Positions 27,054-35,989 of a stretch of DNA of 64,000 nucleotides are shown here, piece by piece (positions within the stretch are counted from its first letter, which is position 1; the number at the start of each line of letters is the position of its first letter). This stretch comes from Lewinellaceae bacterium (lineage in GTDB: Bacteria; Bacteroidota; Bacteroidia; Chitinophagales; Saprospiraceae): NCBI GenBank assembly GCA_020636315.1, contig JACJYA010000013.1, positions 186,001 to 250,000 of the forward strand, given 5' to 3'. Position numbers and translations under genes: made by a program. The notes under the pieces are model-generated. The model saw only the letters and a program-made list of their open reading frames with translations, made no database searches and was not told where the DNA came from.

Positions 27054-27226
27054 CCTTCCTGTTATTTTGCGCATAATTTATCATTCGGAACAAAATGTTA
27101 AGGGTTTCGTAAATTTTTGAGAGAATTATTAGGATACAAAAGAAAAATTTGGCATTTTAGCCCTTGCCCTCATGAACATTCTTTTAGAGAGAACCAATTC
27201 ATTTCTAACTAAACATTCATGAGATT
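27054..27226. other. AT-rich spacer
   Basis: No gene and no convincing promoter match; it leads into the small membrane peptide frame at 27227. Confidence 0.4.
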
Positions 27227-27328
27227 ATGCTGATTGTTTACATCGCCACAGGTGCTTTTATCGTAGGCGGAGGGCTAGTACTCCTTTCCAACATGGTTTC
27301 AACCCGTAGCCGCAGCCGTTATTATTAA
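27227..27328 (+). CDS. Possible 33-residue single-pass membrane peptide
   Basis: The frame encodes MLIVYIATGAFIVGGG, LVLLSNMVST and a basic tail RSRSRYY. That is one glycine-rich hydrophobic segment of about 22 residues followed by three arginines, which is the form of a small membrane protein. It lies in an 850-bp spacer between the anti-sigma gene and lepA that has no larger gene, and a hairpin at 27809 could end its transcript. There is no strong ribosome-binding site, as is common in Bacteroidota. The evidence is composition only. Confidence 0.4.
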   Translation: MLIVYIATGAFIVGGGLVLLSNMVSTRSRSRYY

Positions 27329-27808
27329 AATTTACAAACGTACCATGAGGAAACGCTCTATCCTCTGAACAAAAGTGAGCAACCCAATACAGATAACGGG
27401 GTGGTTCGTACCTAGCCTCTTCCCTTATCTGGCCCGCACCGGGAAAACGGTGCATCTTCCACAGTATTGAGCTGATAATCAGCTCAATGCGAAAAGCTCC
27501 TTAAAACCTTTTCATTTCGCTTATCTCTATCCCATGGACAGCCGAACCGGTTTGTAACTCAGCAGTTGCAGGGTGTGTCCCGTACATTCCTGTTCTGTTT
27601 CTTGATGGATAACATCATGGTTACAGCCGGCCGGCAGCTCTCAAACATTATTAAGACACCGGAAATTTTGGCATTAAGCATTGCTTGTGCGGATTGTTGC
27701 TGCGCTTTAAACAATAAGTTTACGTGGCATTGATCAGGAACTAAGCGAAAAACCAACGAAATGCCAACGGTAACCGGAACAGGGGCCTGCTCCTTTCCAC
27801 AACACAGA
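27329..27808. other. Spacer of 480 bp without recognisable gene
   Basis: It contains a short GAGCTGATAATCAGCTC palindrome near 27468-27484 and otherwise nothing I can assign. Together with the small frame upstream and the hairpin downstream it could be a non-coding transcript. Confidence 0.35.
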
Positions 27809-27836
27809 AAGGCGCTCTTCTTCGGAAGGGCGCCTT
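27809..27836. terminator. Strong hairpin with UUCG tetraloop between convergent units
   Basis: 12-bp arms (27809-27820 and 27825-27836, one G-U) close on C(TTCG)G, a very stable RNA tetraloop. Runs of T on either strand are weak. It lies 75 bp past the lepA stop on the minus strand and can serve both directions. Confidence 0.6.
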
Positions 27837-27910
27837 ATCTTTCGTAAGGACACAGGGATATGATGGAGCGGGCCATGGAACCAATGGCCCTTCCCATGCG
27901 TTTGTCCTAC

Positions 27911-29701
<1,791 letters not shown>

Positions 29702-29707
29702 AGACTG

Positions 29708-29715
29708 CAAATATA
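29708..29715 (-). promoter_or_regulatory. Bacteroidota -7 promoter element for lepA
   Basis: On the minus strand TATATTTG matches TAnnTTTG exactly and is separated by 6 bp from the lepA ATG. Transcription would begin at about the start codon. No TTG lies at the expected -33 distance. Confidence 0.5.
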
Positions 29716-29917
29716 CGGCATTTTCGTTGATGTGTGCGCCGGGAAAAACCTCTTCACCCTGAAATTTACTGGTATTTTACCTCCGGCACTTTTCTCAGGG
29801 ATACTGCGATCCCCGAAGTTCACGATTACTAACAAGCGAAGGCCCAAAAAGTAGGTGAAAAGGCGTTTTTTTCCTTGGCCAATTTTGCTTTCGGACATCA
29901 TTTCCTTGAATTTCCTG

Positions 29918-29925
29918 TATATTTG
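29918..29925 (+). promoter_or_regulatory. Bacteroidota -7 promoter element for the EAD11-like gene
   Basis: TATATTTG matches TAnnTTTG exactly. It is 7 bp before an ATG that opens an 11-codon frame and 39 bp before the ATG of the main gene. A -33 TTG at the right distance is not evident. Confidence 0.45.
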
Positions 29926-29932
29926 ATAAGCC

Positions 29933-29968
29933 ATGAATAAAGTCGAAGCAACTCCGGATAGCAAATGA
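29933..29968 (+). CDS. Possible 11-codon upstream frame overlapping the next gene start
   Basis: Encodes MNKVEATPDSK and stops at TGA 29966-29968, which overlaps the ATG of the following gene (29965) as ATGA. Because the promoter element ends only 7 bp before it, ribosomes may start here first and reinitiate on the main gene. It may equally be chance. No amino-acid bias of an attenuator type is seen. Confidence 0.3.
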   Translation: MNKVEATPDSK

Positions 29969-31239
29969 TCAGTGAAGCCCAACTGCTGGAATGGAAAAAA
30001 GAATGGCGCAGGCTCGTAGCCGATAGCATCGCCAAGGCGCTGGAGGCTATGGAGGAGATGGTTCCTGCATTTTCTCCGAAGAGTAAACTGTTGGTCAACC
30101 TTCGCGCCCGCCTCAACGAGGCCAACCGGGGCCGCATCGCCGGCACCCTGTCCAACGAACAGCTGCAACTGGAGTACAACCGCATCCGCATGAGCCTGCT
30201 GGAAACCATCGATGCGCTGACAACCGATGATTTCCGCCAGCCCATGGCCCAACCCCCCGGCAATCGGAAGAAGGGCTATCTGTTGCACAAGATCCCCCCC
30301 CAGATGCAGGTGGAGAAAGAGGAAGAGTGCATCATTCGCCTGGCCTATGAGCAGGCTGCCATCGTCCAGGATATTGAGCTGAGCGAGGAAGTGGAAGTCA
30401 AACAAATAACCGTTTCCAAGATCATGCAGGCTGAGCTGATCGATCCCAACGCCGAGCCGGCATTTGCCATCCGCACCTATTCTGACGAAGAGCAGTTCCT
30501 GCAGGAAGAAGAATACACCGAGTGGAAATTCTGGGTGAAGCCACTGCGGGAAGGGACTTTTAACCTGTTGCTGAAAATATCGGTCGTGGAGGTGGTCGAA
30601 GGGAAAGAGCGCACCCGCAACCTCACCTGGGAGGAAAAAGTCCAGATCATCACCGAAACGCCTCAGCTGGAGCCCGCCTTCAAAGAATCAGGAGTTAATC
30701 TGGCCTATCAGCCGGCAGAGGCTGAGCCGTTTTCCCCTCCCGGCGCCGAAGAGGAGCCCAGGGTCTCTCCCCGGATAACGGGCAGCGGGAAAAAGGAAGT
30801 GGCCAGCCGGCTGGAGGAGATGATCCAGCCAACCTACCGCCCCGGCCCCGGCGCTCCTGTTCCCCGGGCAGAGCCGTCTGCCCCCCGGCGCTCCCGGATT
30901 AACATCCGCCGCCTTTCCATTGCCGCGACGGTTCTGGTCGTCGTTGGCGTGGCGCTTTCCCAGTTGCATTTTTTCACCACCGAACAGACTACCCCGGGCG
31001 ATGTTCGCAACCCCGGCCCGGTGGCCATCGAAAAGGAGTGGGAGGACACCAGGGCCCGCAACGATGAAAAATCCCTCGAAGATTTCATTGAGAAATACCC
31101 GGACAGCGAGCAGGCCGAGGAGGCGCTGTGGGAGCTGGCGCGAAAAACGGGAGAACAGAGGTATTACAAACAGTACCTGGAACAGTATCCTAAAGGGAAA
31201 TATGTGGAGGAAGCCCAAAAGTTCCTGGGGCGGAATTAG
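29965..31239 (+). CDS. EAD11-like effector-associated domain protein with membrane anchor
   Basis: A 424-residue protein. Residues about 15-90 (ALEAMEEMVP, LVNLRARLNEANRGRIAGTL, EYNRIRMSLLETIDAL) match the pattern of effector-associated domain 11, a helical adaptor found in Bacteroidota conflict and signalling proteins. Residues about 105-235 form a beta-rich domain I cannot name (YLLHKIPPQMQVEKEEECII, YTEWKFWVKPLREGTFNL). A proline-rich linker follows, then one transmembrane helix near 314-333 (IAATVLVVVGVALSQLHFF) and a C-terminal TPR-like tail (FIEKYPDSEQAEEALWELA, YLEQYPKGKYVEEAQKFLG). Inferred: a membrane-tethered adaptor that recruits an EAD11-bearing effector. No effector nuclease, TIR or NTPase is encoded beside it. 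Confidence 0.6.
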   Translation: MISEAQLLEWKKEWRRLVADSIAKALEAMEEMVPAFSPKSKLLVNLRARLNEANRGRIAGTLSNEQLQLEYNRIRMSLLETIDALTTDDFRQPMAQPPGNRKKGYLLHKIPPQMQVEKEEECIIRLAYEQAAIVQDIELSEEVEVKQITVSKIMQAELIDPNAEPAFAIRTYSDEEQFLQEEEYTEWKFWVKPLREGTFNLLLKISVVEVVEGKERTRNLTWEEKVQIITETPQLEPAFKESGVNLAYQPAEAEPFSPPGAEEEPRVSPRITGSGKKEVASRLEEMIQPTYRPGPGAPVPRAEPSAPRRSRINIRRLSIAATVLVVVGVALSQLHFFTTEQTTPGDVRNPGPVAIEKEWEDTRARNDEKSLEDFIEKYPDSEQAEEALWELARKTGEQRYYKQYLEQYPKGKYVEEAQKFLGRN

Positions 31240-31252
31240 GGTATGGAATGCC

Positions 31253-31281
31253 ACCTTTGAGGTTTCCGAAACCTCAAAGGT
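31253..31281. repeat. Palindromic repeat CCTTTGAGGTTTC type, copy 1
   Basis: 13-bp perfect arms (31253-31265 and 31269-31281) with loop CCG are followed by TTTTATAAAA. The same palindrome, longer, is at 46770. It probably terminates the EAD11-like gene transcript. Confidence 0.7.
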
Positions 31282-31344
31282 TTTATAAAAAACTGTAATT
31301 TAAGGCTGACAAACCCATAATTGCTCGTTCACCTCTGAGTTCTC

Positions 31345-34300
31345 ATGGAAAACCGATCCCTCAAAACTGCCGGCGCTCTTCCATATTTCGTTTTCTTTTT
31401 ACTCTTTCTCCCCGCCTTCATTCCGTTGCGCGCCCAGCCAGGGCTTGAAGATCAGCGAAAAAGCATTTCTCTCCGTTTTGAGGACATCGGCCCGGAGCAG
31501 GGCCTTCCGCACAAGACAGTGCAGGCCTTGCTGCAGGATAAGATGGGCTTCATCTGGATGGGCACGCCGGCCAGCCTGGCCAAATACGACGGCTATGAGT
31601 TTACCTCCTTTGCTTATGAGTACTTCGACTCCTCTGCTGCGGAAATCAAACAGCAAGCCATTAATGTAATCGCCATTGAAGAAGGGCCGGACAGCAGCCT
31701 GTGGATCGGCTGTGCGTTCGAACGCCCGGAAAAGCCGGTGCTCTTCCACTTCAGCCGGGAAACCGAAAAACTGACGCCTTTGCTCTACGACTGGGAAAAT
31801 GATTCTTCGATCATCCAAAGCCCGGTGCGAAACATCCATATCGGCCAGGGATACCTCTGGGCCAACGCCAACCAGCTTTACCGCATCTCTTTGGAGGCAC
31901 TGGGCCTCGGGCGGGAAGGCTTCCGGGATCTGCCGTACCACCGGTTTGAGCTGGAAATGCCTTCCTATCTCGAATGGAAGATCTGGAGCATTTACGAAGA
32001 TGCGGCCGGGCGCATCTGGCTGCCTGGCTTCGAGGGTATTTATCAGTGGATGCCTGAGGGCGATACCCTGAAGTTTCACTCTGCCCGGCTCCCTGATCTG
32101 GAAACTCCACCGATCTTCTGGCTTTTCGACCTGCTGCCCATGGCCGACGGCAAGCTGCTGGCCACTACCTTCATCGACGGCCTGCTGTTGCGCTTCGACC
32201 CCGAGGACGCAAGCCTCGAACCGATGAGGGCCGAGGGCTATGAATGGAGCATTCAAAGCCTCTTGGCCAATACCAATGAACTTTGGCTGGGAAAAGACTA
32301 CGGCTCCGGTGGGCTGAAGCTGCTGGATATGGAAACGGGGCAGGTGGCCGACATGGACATCCATGCCGGCGATAAGGCGCTTTTTCCCATCACCCAGGTA
32401 ATGAGCCTCTTAAAGGATTTTAGCGGGAATATCTGGGTAGGGGCCAAAGAAGGGCCGCTGTTGAAATTCAACCCTGAGAAAAACCAGTTTCACCTACTCA
32501 GTTTTGAGCCGAATACTCCAAATACCCTGGCCCCCGGCCCGGTGAGCGGCCTGGCGCAGGATGGGGAAGGCTACTATTGGATAGCCACTCTGGGCGGAGG
32601 CATAAACCGCTGGGACCGGCGCAAGCACACTATTGAGCAATTTCATGCCCAGCCGGGAAACCCCGACGGCCTTTATACAGACTTTATTCTCGGCCTGGAT
32701 GCTACGGAGAATGGAAAAATCTGGTTTGGCGAAGGAAAATATGTCGGGTGCTATGACCCGGCTGCCGGCCGTTATCGCCACTACCCATTCGGGGCAGTGG
32801 TCCATACCTTATACACGGATATTCAAAACCAGCTTTGGGTAGGCTATTACGGAGCGCTGGGGCGGTACGATCCTGCCAGGGATCAATTTACCATCTTCAA
32901 TGCTCCTCCAACCATGGCCATCGCGGAAGACAGCCGGGGGGGGCTTTGGCTGGGCTTTTCCTCCCTGGGGCCTTACGACTGGAAGCAGCATGGGGTTTTC
33001 CGGTTCGATATTCAAAAAGAAAAGATAGAACCCTTCGAACTGCCGGAGGGCAACGCATTTTGCGAAGGGCCGGGCGGCCATATCTGGATCGCCAGCGTAA
33101 ATGGGTTGTACCGCTACGACCCGTCGGCGGAAACCTTTCAACGGTACGGACTGAACGACGGCCTGCCCAGCCCGGTTGTGAATGCCATACAGCAAGATGG
33201 CCAGGGCTGCCTCTGGATAGCGACTGACAACGGCCTTTCTCGTTTTGACCCGGAGAAGGAGGCTTTCCGCAATTTCTACCAGTCGGATGGCCTGCCCGCC
33301 AATACGTTCAACCCCGTTTCCTACAAAAACGAAAAAGGCGAACTGTTCTTTGCCGGCAATTTTGGCCTGCTTTATTTCCATCCCGACAGTATAAGGGAAA
33401 ATGCGGTGCCTCCAAAACTGGCCTTTACCGGCATGGACCTCTTTGGCGAACCGGTCTCAATAGGGGAGGACGGGCCCCTGGACAAGCACATTTCTCTGGC
33501 GCGTAAGGTCCGGCTATCGCATTGGCAAAATGATTTTACCATCCATTACGCCGCGCTGCACTACAAAAATCCGGCCAAGAACCGATACCGGATAAAACTG
33601 GACAACTACGATCAGAATTGGCGGGACGTAGGAGTGCAACGCAGCGCCGGTTATACCAACCTCGACCCCGGCCGGTACACCTTCCGCGTTAAAGCCGCCA
33701 ACAGTGATGGCGCCTGGAACGATGAAGATATTGCCCTGGCCATCATCATCTCTCCGCCCTGGTACTGGAATTGGTGGTCAAAACTACTGTACGCCCTGCT
33801 TTTCGCCGGAGCGGCCTACAGCATTTACCGTTTCCAGATCAACCGCCGCCTGGCCCTGGCCGAAGCTAACCGGCTGAAAGAGCTGGATGGTTTCAAAACC
33901 AAACTGTACACCAACATCACCCACGAGTTCCGCACCCCGCTCACGGTCATTCAGGGTATGGCCGGGCAGATCGAAGGGCATGAAGAAGAAAAAGAGGCCA
34001 TCCAACGCAATAGCCGCAATCTGCTCAACCTGGTCAACCGCATGTTGGGCCTGTCCAAAATTGAGGCGGGCAAAATGGAACTGAATCTGGTGCAGGGAGA
34101 CATCCTGCCCTTCCTGCGTTACGTCACCGAATCTTTCCACTCCTTTGCCCTTAGCCAGAAGGTCAACCTCAACTTTTACTCCGATGCGGAGGAGGCCGTG
34201 ATGGATTACGACCCGGAGAAAGTGCGGGAGGTGTTGTCCAACCTACTGTCGAATGCGCTGAAGTTTACCCCCGGATACGGTAAAATACAGGTGGTGGCTA

Positions 34301-35463
34301 AAGTCCAACAGGAGGACAGCCAGCCGTACCTGGAGCTAACGGTTTCCGATACCGGAGTTGGTATTGCCCCGGAAAAGCTGCCCCATATCTTCGATCGTTT
34401 TTATCAGGTGGAAGCCGGGAGTACCCGTAAGGCGGAGGGTACAGGTATTGGGCTGGCGCTGGCCAGGGAACTCGTGGAGCTTATGAAAGGAACGATAGAA
34501 GCAGAAAGTCAACCGGGAGCGGGGGCAAAGTTTATCGTTAAGCTGCCGATTACCAGAAATGTGGAAAATGTCCATAATAAAGCTCTCATGGGCAGCCTGG
34601 ATCAAGAATACTTTGTAGAGCCGGAAGCACACCTAAATAGTGCCGTAGAACCAGAAGAGCGGGCCGCAACTTCCGGAACAATCGATCAACCGGACAATCC
34701 ATCAAAGAATACCATCCTCCTCGTCGAAGACAACCGCGATGTGATGCATTACCTCACCTCCTGCCTTACCTCCCCCTCCTTTGGAGGGGGCCGGGGGGAG
34801 GCTTACCAGCTCCTCTACGCCCACAACGGCCGCGAAGGCATTACCCAGGCCCTGGAACACATGCCCGACATCATCATCAGCGATGTGATGATGCCGGAAG
34901 TGGGTGGCTTTGAGCTGTGCCAAGCCCTGAAAAAGGACGAGCGCACCAGCCACATTCCCATTATTCTGCTCACCGCCCGGGCAGACATGGACTCCAGGCT
35001 CGAAGGCCTGGAGTACGGGGCGGATGCCTATCTGGCCAAACCTTTTCAAAGGGAGGAACTGGAGATACGCCTCCGCAAGCTGATCGAGCTGCGGAGGAAG
35101 CTGCAGGCCCGTTACAGCCAGCCGGATTTCCGGCAGCAACCGGCCACGCAAAAGGAAGATGCCTTTGTATTGAATGTAAAGGAACGATTACTGGAAAACC
35201 TGGATGACGATACCTTCGGAATAGAGGAACTCAGTAAAGAGCTGGGGTTGAGCCGGGTGCACCTCTACCGCAAACTCAAGGCCCTGACCGGCAAGTCCAC
35301 TTCCCACTTCATCCGGCAGGTGCGCCTGCAGGAGGCGTATAAATTGTTGAGATCCGGTGAATTTAACGTTTCGGAAGTGGCCTATAAAGTAGGGTACAAA
35401 GACCCCAATTTTTTCACGCGGATTTTTTCGGAGTATTATGGCAAGCCGCCGAGTGAAGTGTGA
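31345..35463 (+). CDS. Hybrid two-component system regulator (propeller sensor, kinase, receiver, AraC-type DNA binding)
   Basis: A 1372-residue one-chain sensor-regulator. A signal-like hydrophobic N-terminus (ends LRAQ) is followed by periplasmic two-component-regulator propeller repeats (GLPHKTVQALLQDKMGFIWMGT; DGLPSPVVNAIQQDGQGCLWIAT) to about 710, a Y_Y_Y domain (NYDQNWRDVGVQRSAGYTNL), and a transmembrane helix near 812-830. The HisKA domain has phospho-acceptor H860 (NITHEFRTPLTVI); the HATPase has DTGVGIAPEKLPHIFDRF and GTGIGLALA. The receiver domain (about 1121-1245) has acceptor D1180 (IIISDVMMPE), and the AraC helix-turn-helix pair lies at about 1270-1372. Such proteins sense extracellular glycans or other ligands and activate nearby operons. 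The receiver contains a 12-residue insert at 1142-1153, encoded by a palindromic repeat. The secreted esterase downstream may be a target. Confidence 0.93.
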   Translation: MENRSLKTAGALPYFVFFLLFLPAFIPLRAQPGLEDQRKSISLRFEDIGPEQGLPHKTVQALLQDKMGFIWMGTPASLAKYDGYEFTSFAYEYFDSSAAEIKQQAINVIAIEEGPDSSLWIGCAFERPEKPVLFHFSRETEKLTPLLYDWENDSSIIQSPVRNIHIGQGYLWANANQLYRISLEALGLGREGFRDLPYHRFELEMPSYLEWKIWSIYEDAAGRIWLPGFEGIYQWMPEGDTLKFHSARLPDLETPPIFWLFDLLPMADGKLLATTFIDGLLLRFDPEDASLEPMRAEGYEWSIQSLLANTNELWLGKDYGSGGLKLLDMETGQVADMDIHAGDKALFPITQVMSLLKDFSGNIWVGAKEGPLLKFNPEKNQFHLLSFEPNTPNTLAPGPVSGLAQDGEGYYWIATLGGGINRWDRRKHTIEQFHAQPGNPDGLYTDFILGLDATENGKIWFGEGKYVGCYDPAAGRYRHYPFGAVVHTLYTDIQNQLWVGYYGALGRYDPARDQFTIFNAPPTMAIAEDSRGGLWLGFSSLGPYDWKQHGVFRFDIQKEKIEPFELPEGNAFCEGPGGHIWIASVNGLYRYDPSAETFQRYGLNDGLPSPVVNAIQQDGQGCLWIATDNGLSRFDPEKEAFRNFYQSDGLPANTFNPVSYKNEKGELFFAGNFGLLYFHPDSIRENAVPPKLAFTGMDLFGEPVSIGEDGPLDKHISLARKVRLSHWQNDFTIHYAALHYKNPAKNRYRIKLDNYDQNWRDVGVQRSAGYTNLDPGRYTFRVKAANSDGAWNDEDIALAIIISPPWYWNWWSKLLYALLFAGAAYSIYRFQINRRLALAEANRLKELDGFKTKLYTNITHEFRTPLTVIQGMAGQIEGHEEEKEAIQRNSRNLLNLVNRMLGLSKIEAGKMELNLVQGDILPFLRYVTESFHSFALSQKVNLNFYSDAEEAVMDYDPEKVREVLSNLLSNALKFTPGYGKIQVVAKVQQEDSQPYLELTVSDTGVGIAPEKLPHIFDRFYQVEAGSTRKAEGTGIGLALARELVELMKGTIEAESQPGAGAKFIVKLPITRNVENVHNKALMGSLDQEYFVEPEAHLNSAVEPEERAATSGTIDQPDNPSKNTILLVEDNRDVMHYLTSCLTSPSFGGGRGEAYQLLYAHNGREGITQALEHMPDIIISDVMMPEVGGFELCQALKKDERTSHIPIILLTARADMDSRLEGLEYGADAYLAKPFQREELEIRLRKLIELRRKLQARYSQPDFRQQPATQKEDAFVLNVKERLLENLDDDTFGIEELSKELGLSRVHLYRKLKALTGKSTSHFIRQVRLQEAYKLLRSGEFNVSEVAYKVGYKDPNFFTRIFSEYYGKPPSEV
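34768..34803. repeat. Palindromic repeat inserted in frame in the receiver domain
   Basis: CCCCCTCC (34772-34779) and GGAGGGGG (34783-34790) form a perfect stem with loop TTT, followed by CCGGGGGGAGG. It translates to TSPSFGGGRGEA between helix 1 and strand 2 of the receiver, where related receivers have a short link (SCL then YQLLYAHNG). It resembles intergenic C-rich/G-rich palindromes at 8191, 42850 and 60829. Confidence 0.65.
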
Positions 35464-35925
35464 TGGGAAATCGGAAGTTTACCCGGCCTGGAAATTATTT
35501 CCCAGGTTTAGTGTTTTATCAAAATTGCCCTACAGACAAAAAGTCCAGATAATTATCCCGGTTAACCAGCATTTTATGCAACAGCTTCTTAAATTTTTAC
35601 ATTCCTTTTTTTGTGGAGCGTAACAATAATCCAGAAATCGGTAACAATACTCCAGCCTCTCTTTTAATGTATTTCTCACCTTGTGGTTATGGATTAGAAT
35701 AAAACTAATGTGTCCTGTCAAAGGACGATCGGGCTTCCTGTTTGTATTGAACGGTGAGGTGGCAGTTCTTTGCTGTGAGCCTGCAGTGAATAGAGCCTCT
35801 TCCCGTCTCTTCCCGGCCGGGAGGCAACGATAATAATGCCGTTTCCGAATTCACATAGTCGGCTACCGGATAAAGTGATCACCTGGCCCCAACCCTGGCA
35901 TTAGTTTTTATTTATCTAATCCGTT
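35464..35925. other. Spacer without recognisable gene
   Basis: About 460 bp between the hybrid regulator and the esterase gene, AT-rich in the first half. I see no gene, no perfect promoter match and no clear operator. Confidence 0.4.
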
Positions 35926-35955
35926 GAGGCGGCGCTCTTTCGGGAATGCCGCCTC
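35926..35955. terminator. Hairpin upstream of the double-esterase gene
   Basis: GAGGCGGC (35926-35933) pairs with GCCGCCTC (35948-35955) and is followed within 10 bp by ATTTTTTC. It lies 35 bp before the ATG at 35990, so it is either an upstream terminator or a leader structure. Confidence 0.5.
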
Positions 35956-35989
35956 TCCTCCATGATTTTTTCACCTAAAATTATCCATC

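Noticed and set aside
29965..31239. The EAD11-like gene as part of a full anti-phage system
   Set aside because: No nuclease, TIR, protease, reverse transcriptase or STAND NTPase lies beside it; the neighbours are lepA and a sensor-regulator.
31399..32364. A 321-codon minus-strand frame inside the hybrid regulator
   Set aside because: It lies fully within the sensor propeller region, whose + strand domains are clear; no family features on the minus strand.
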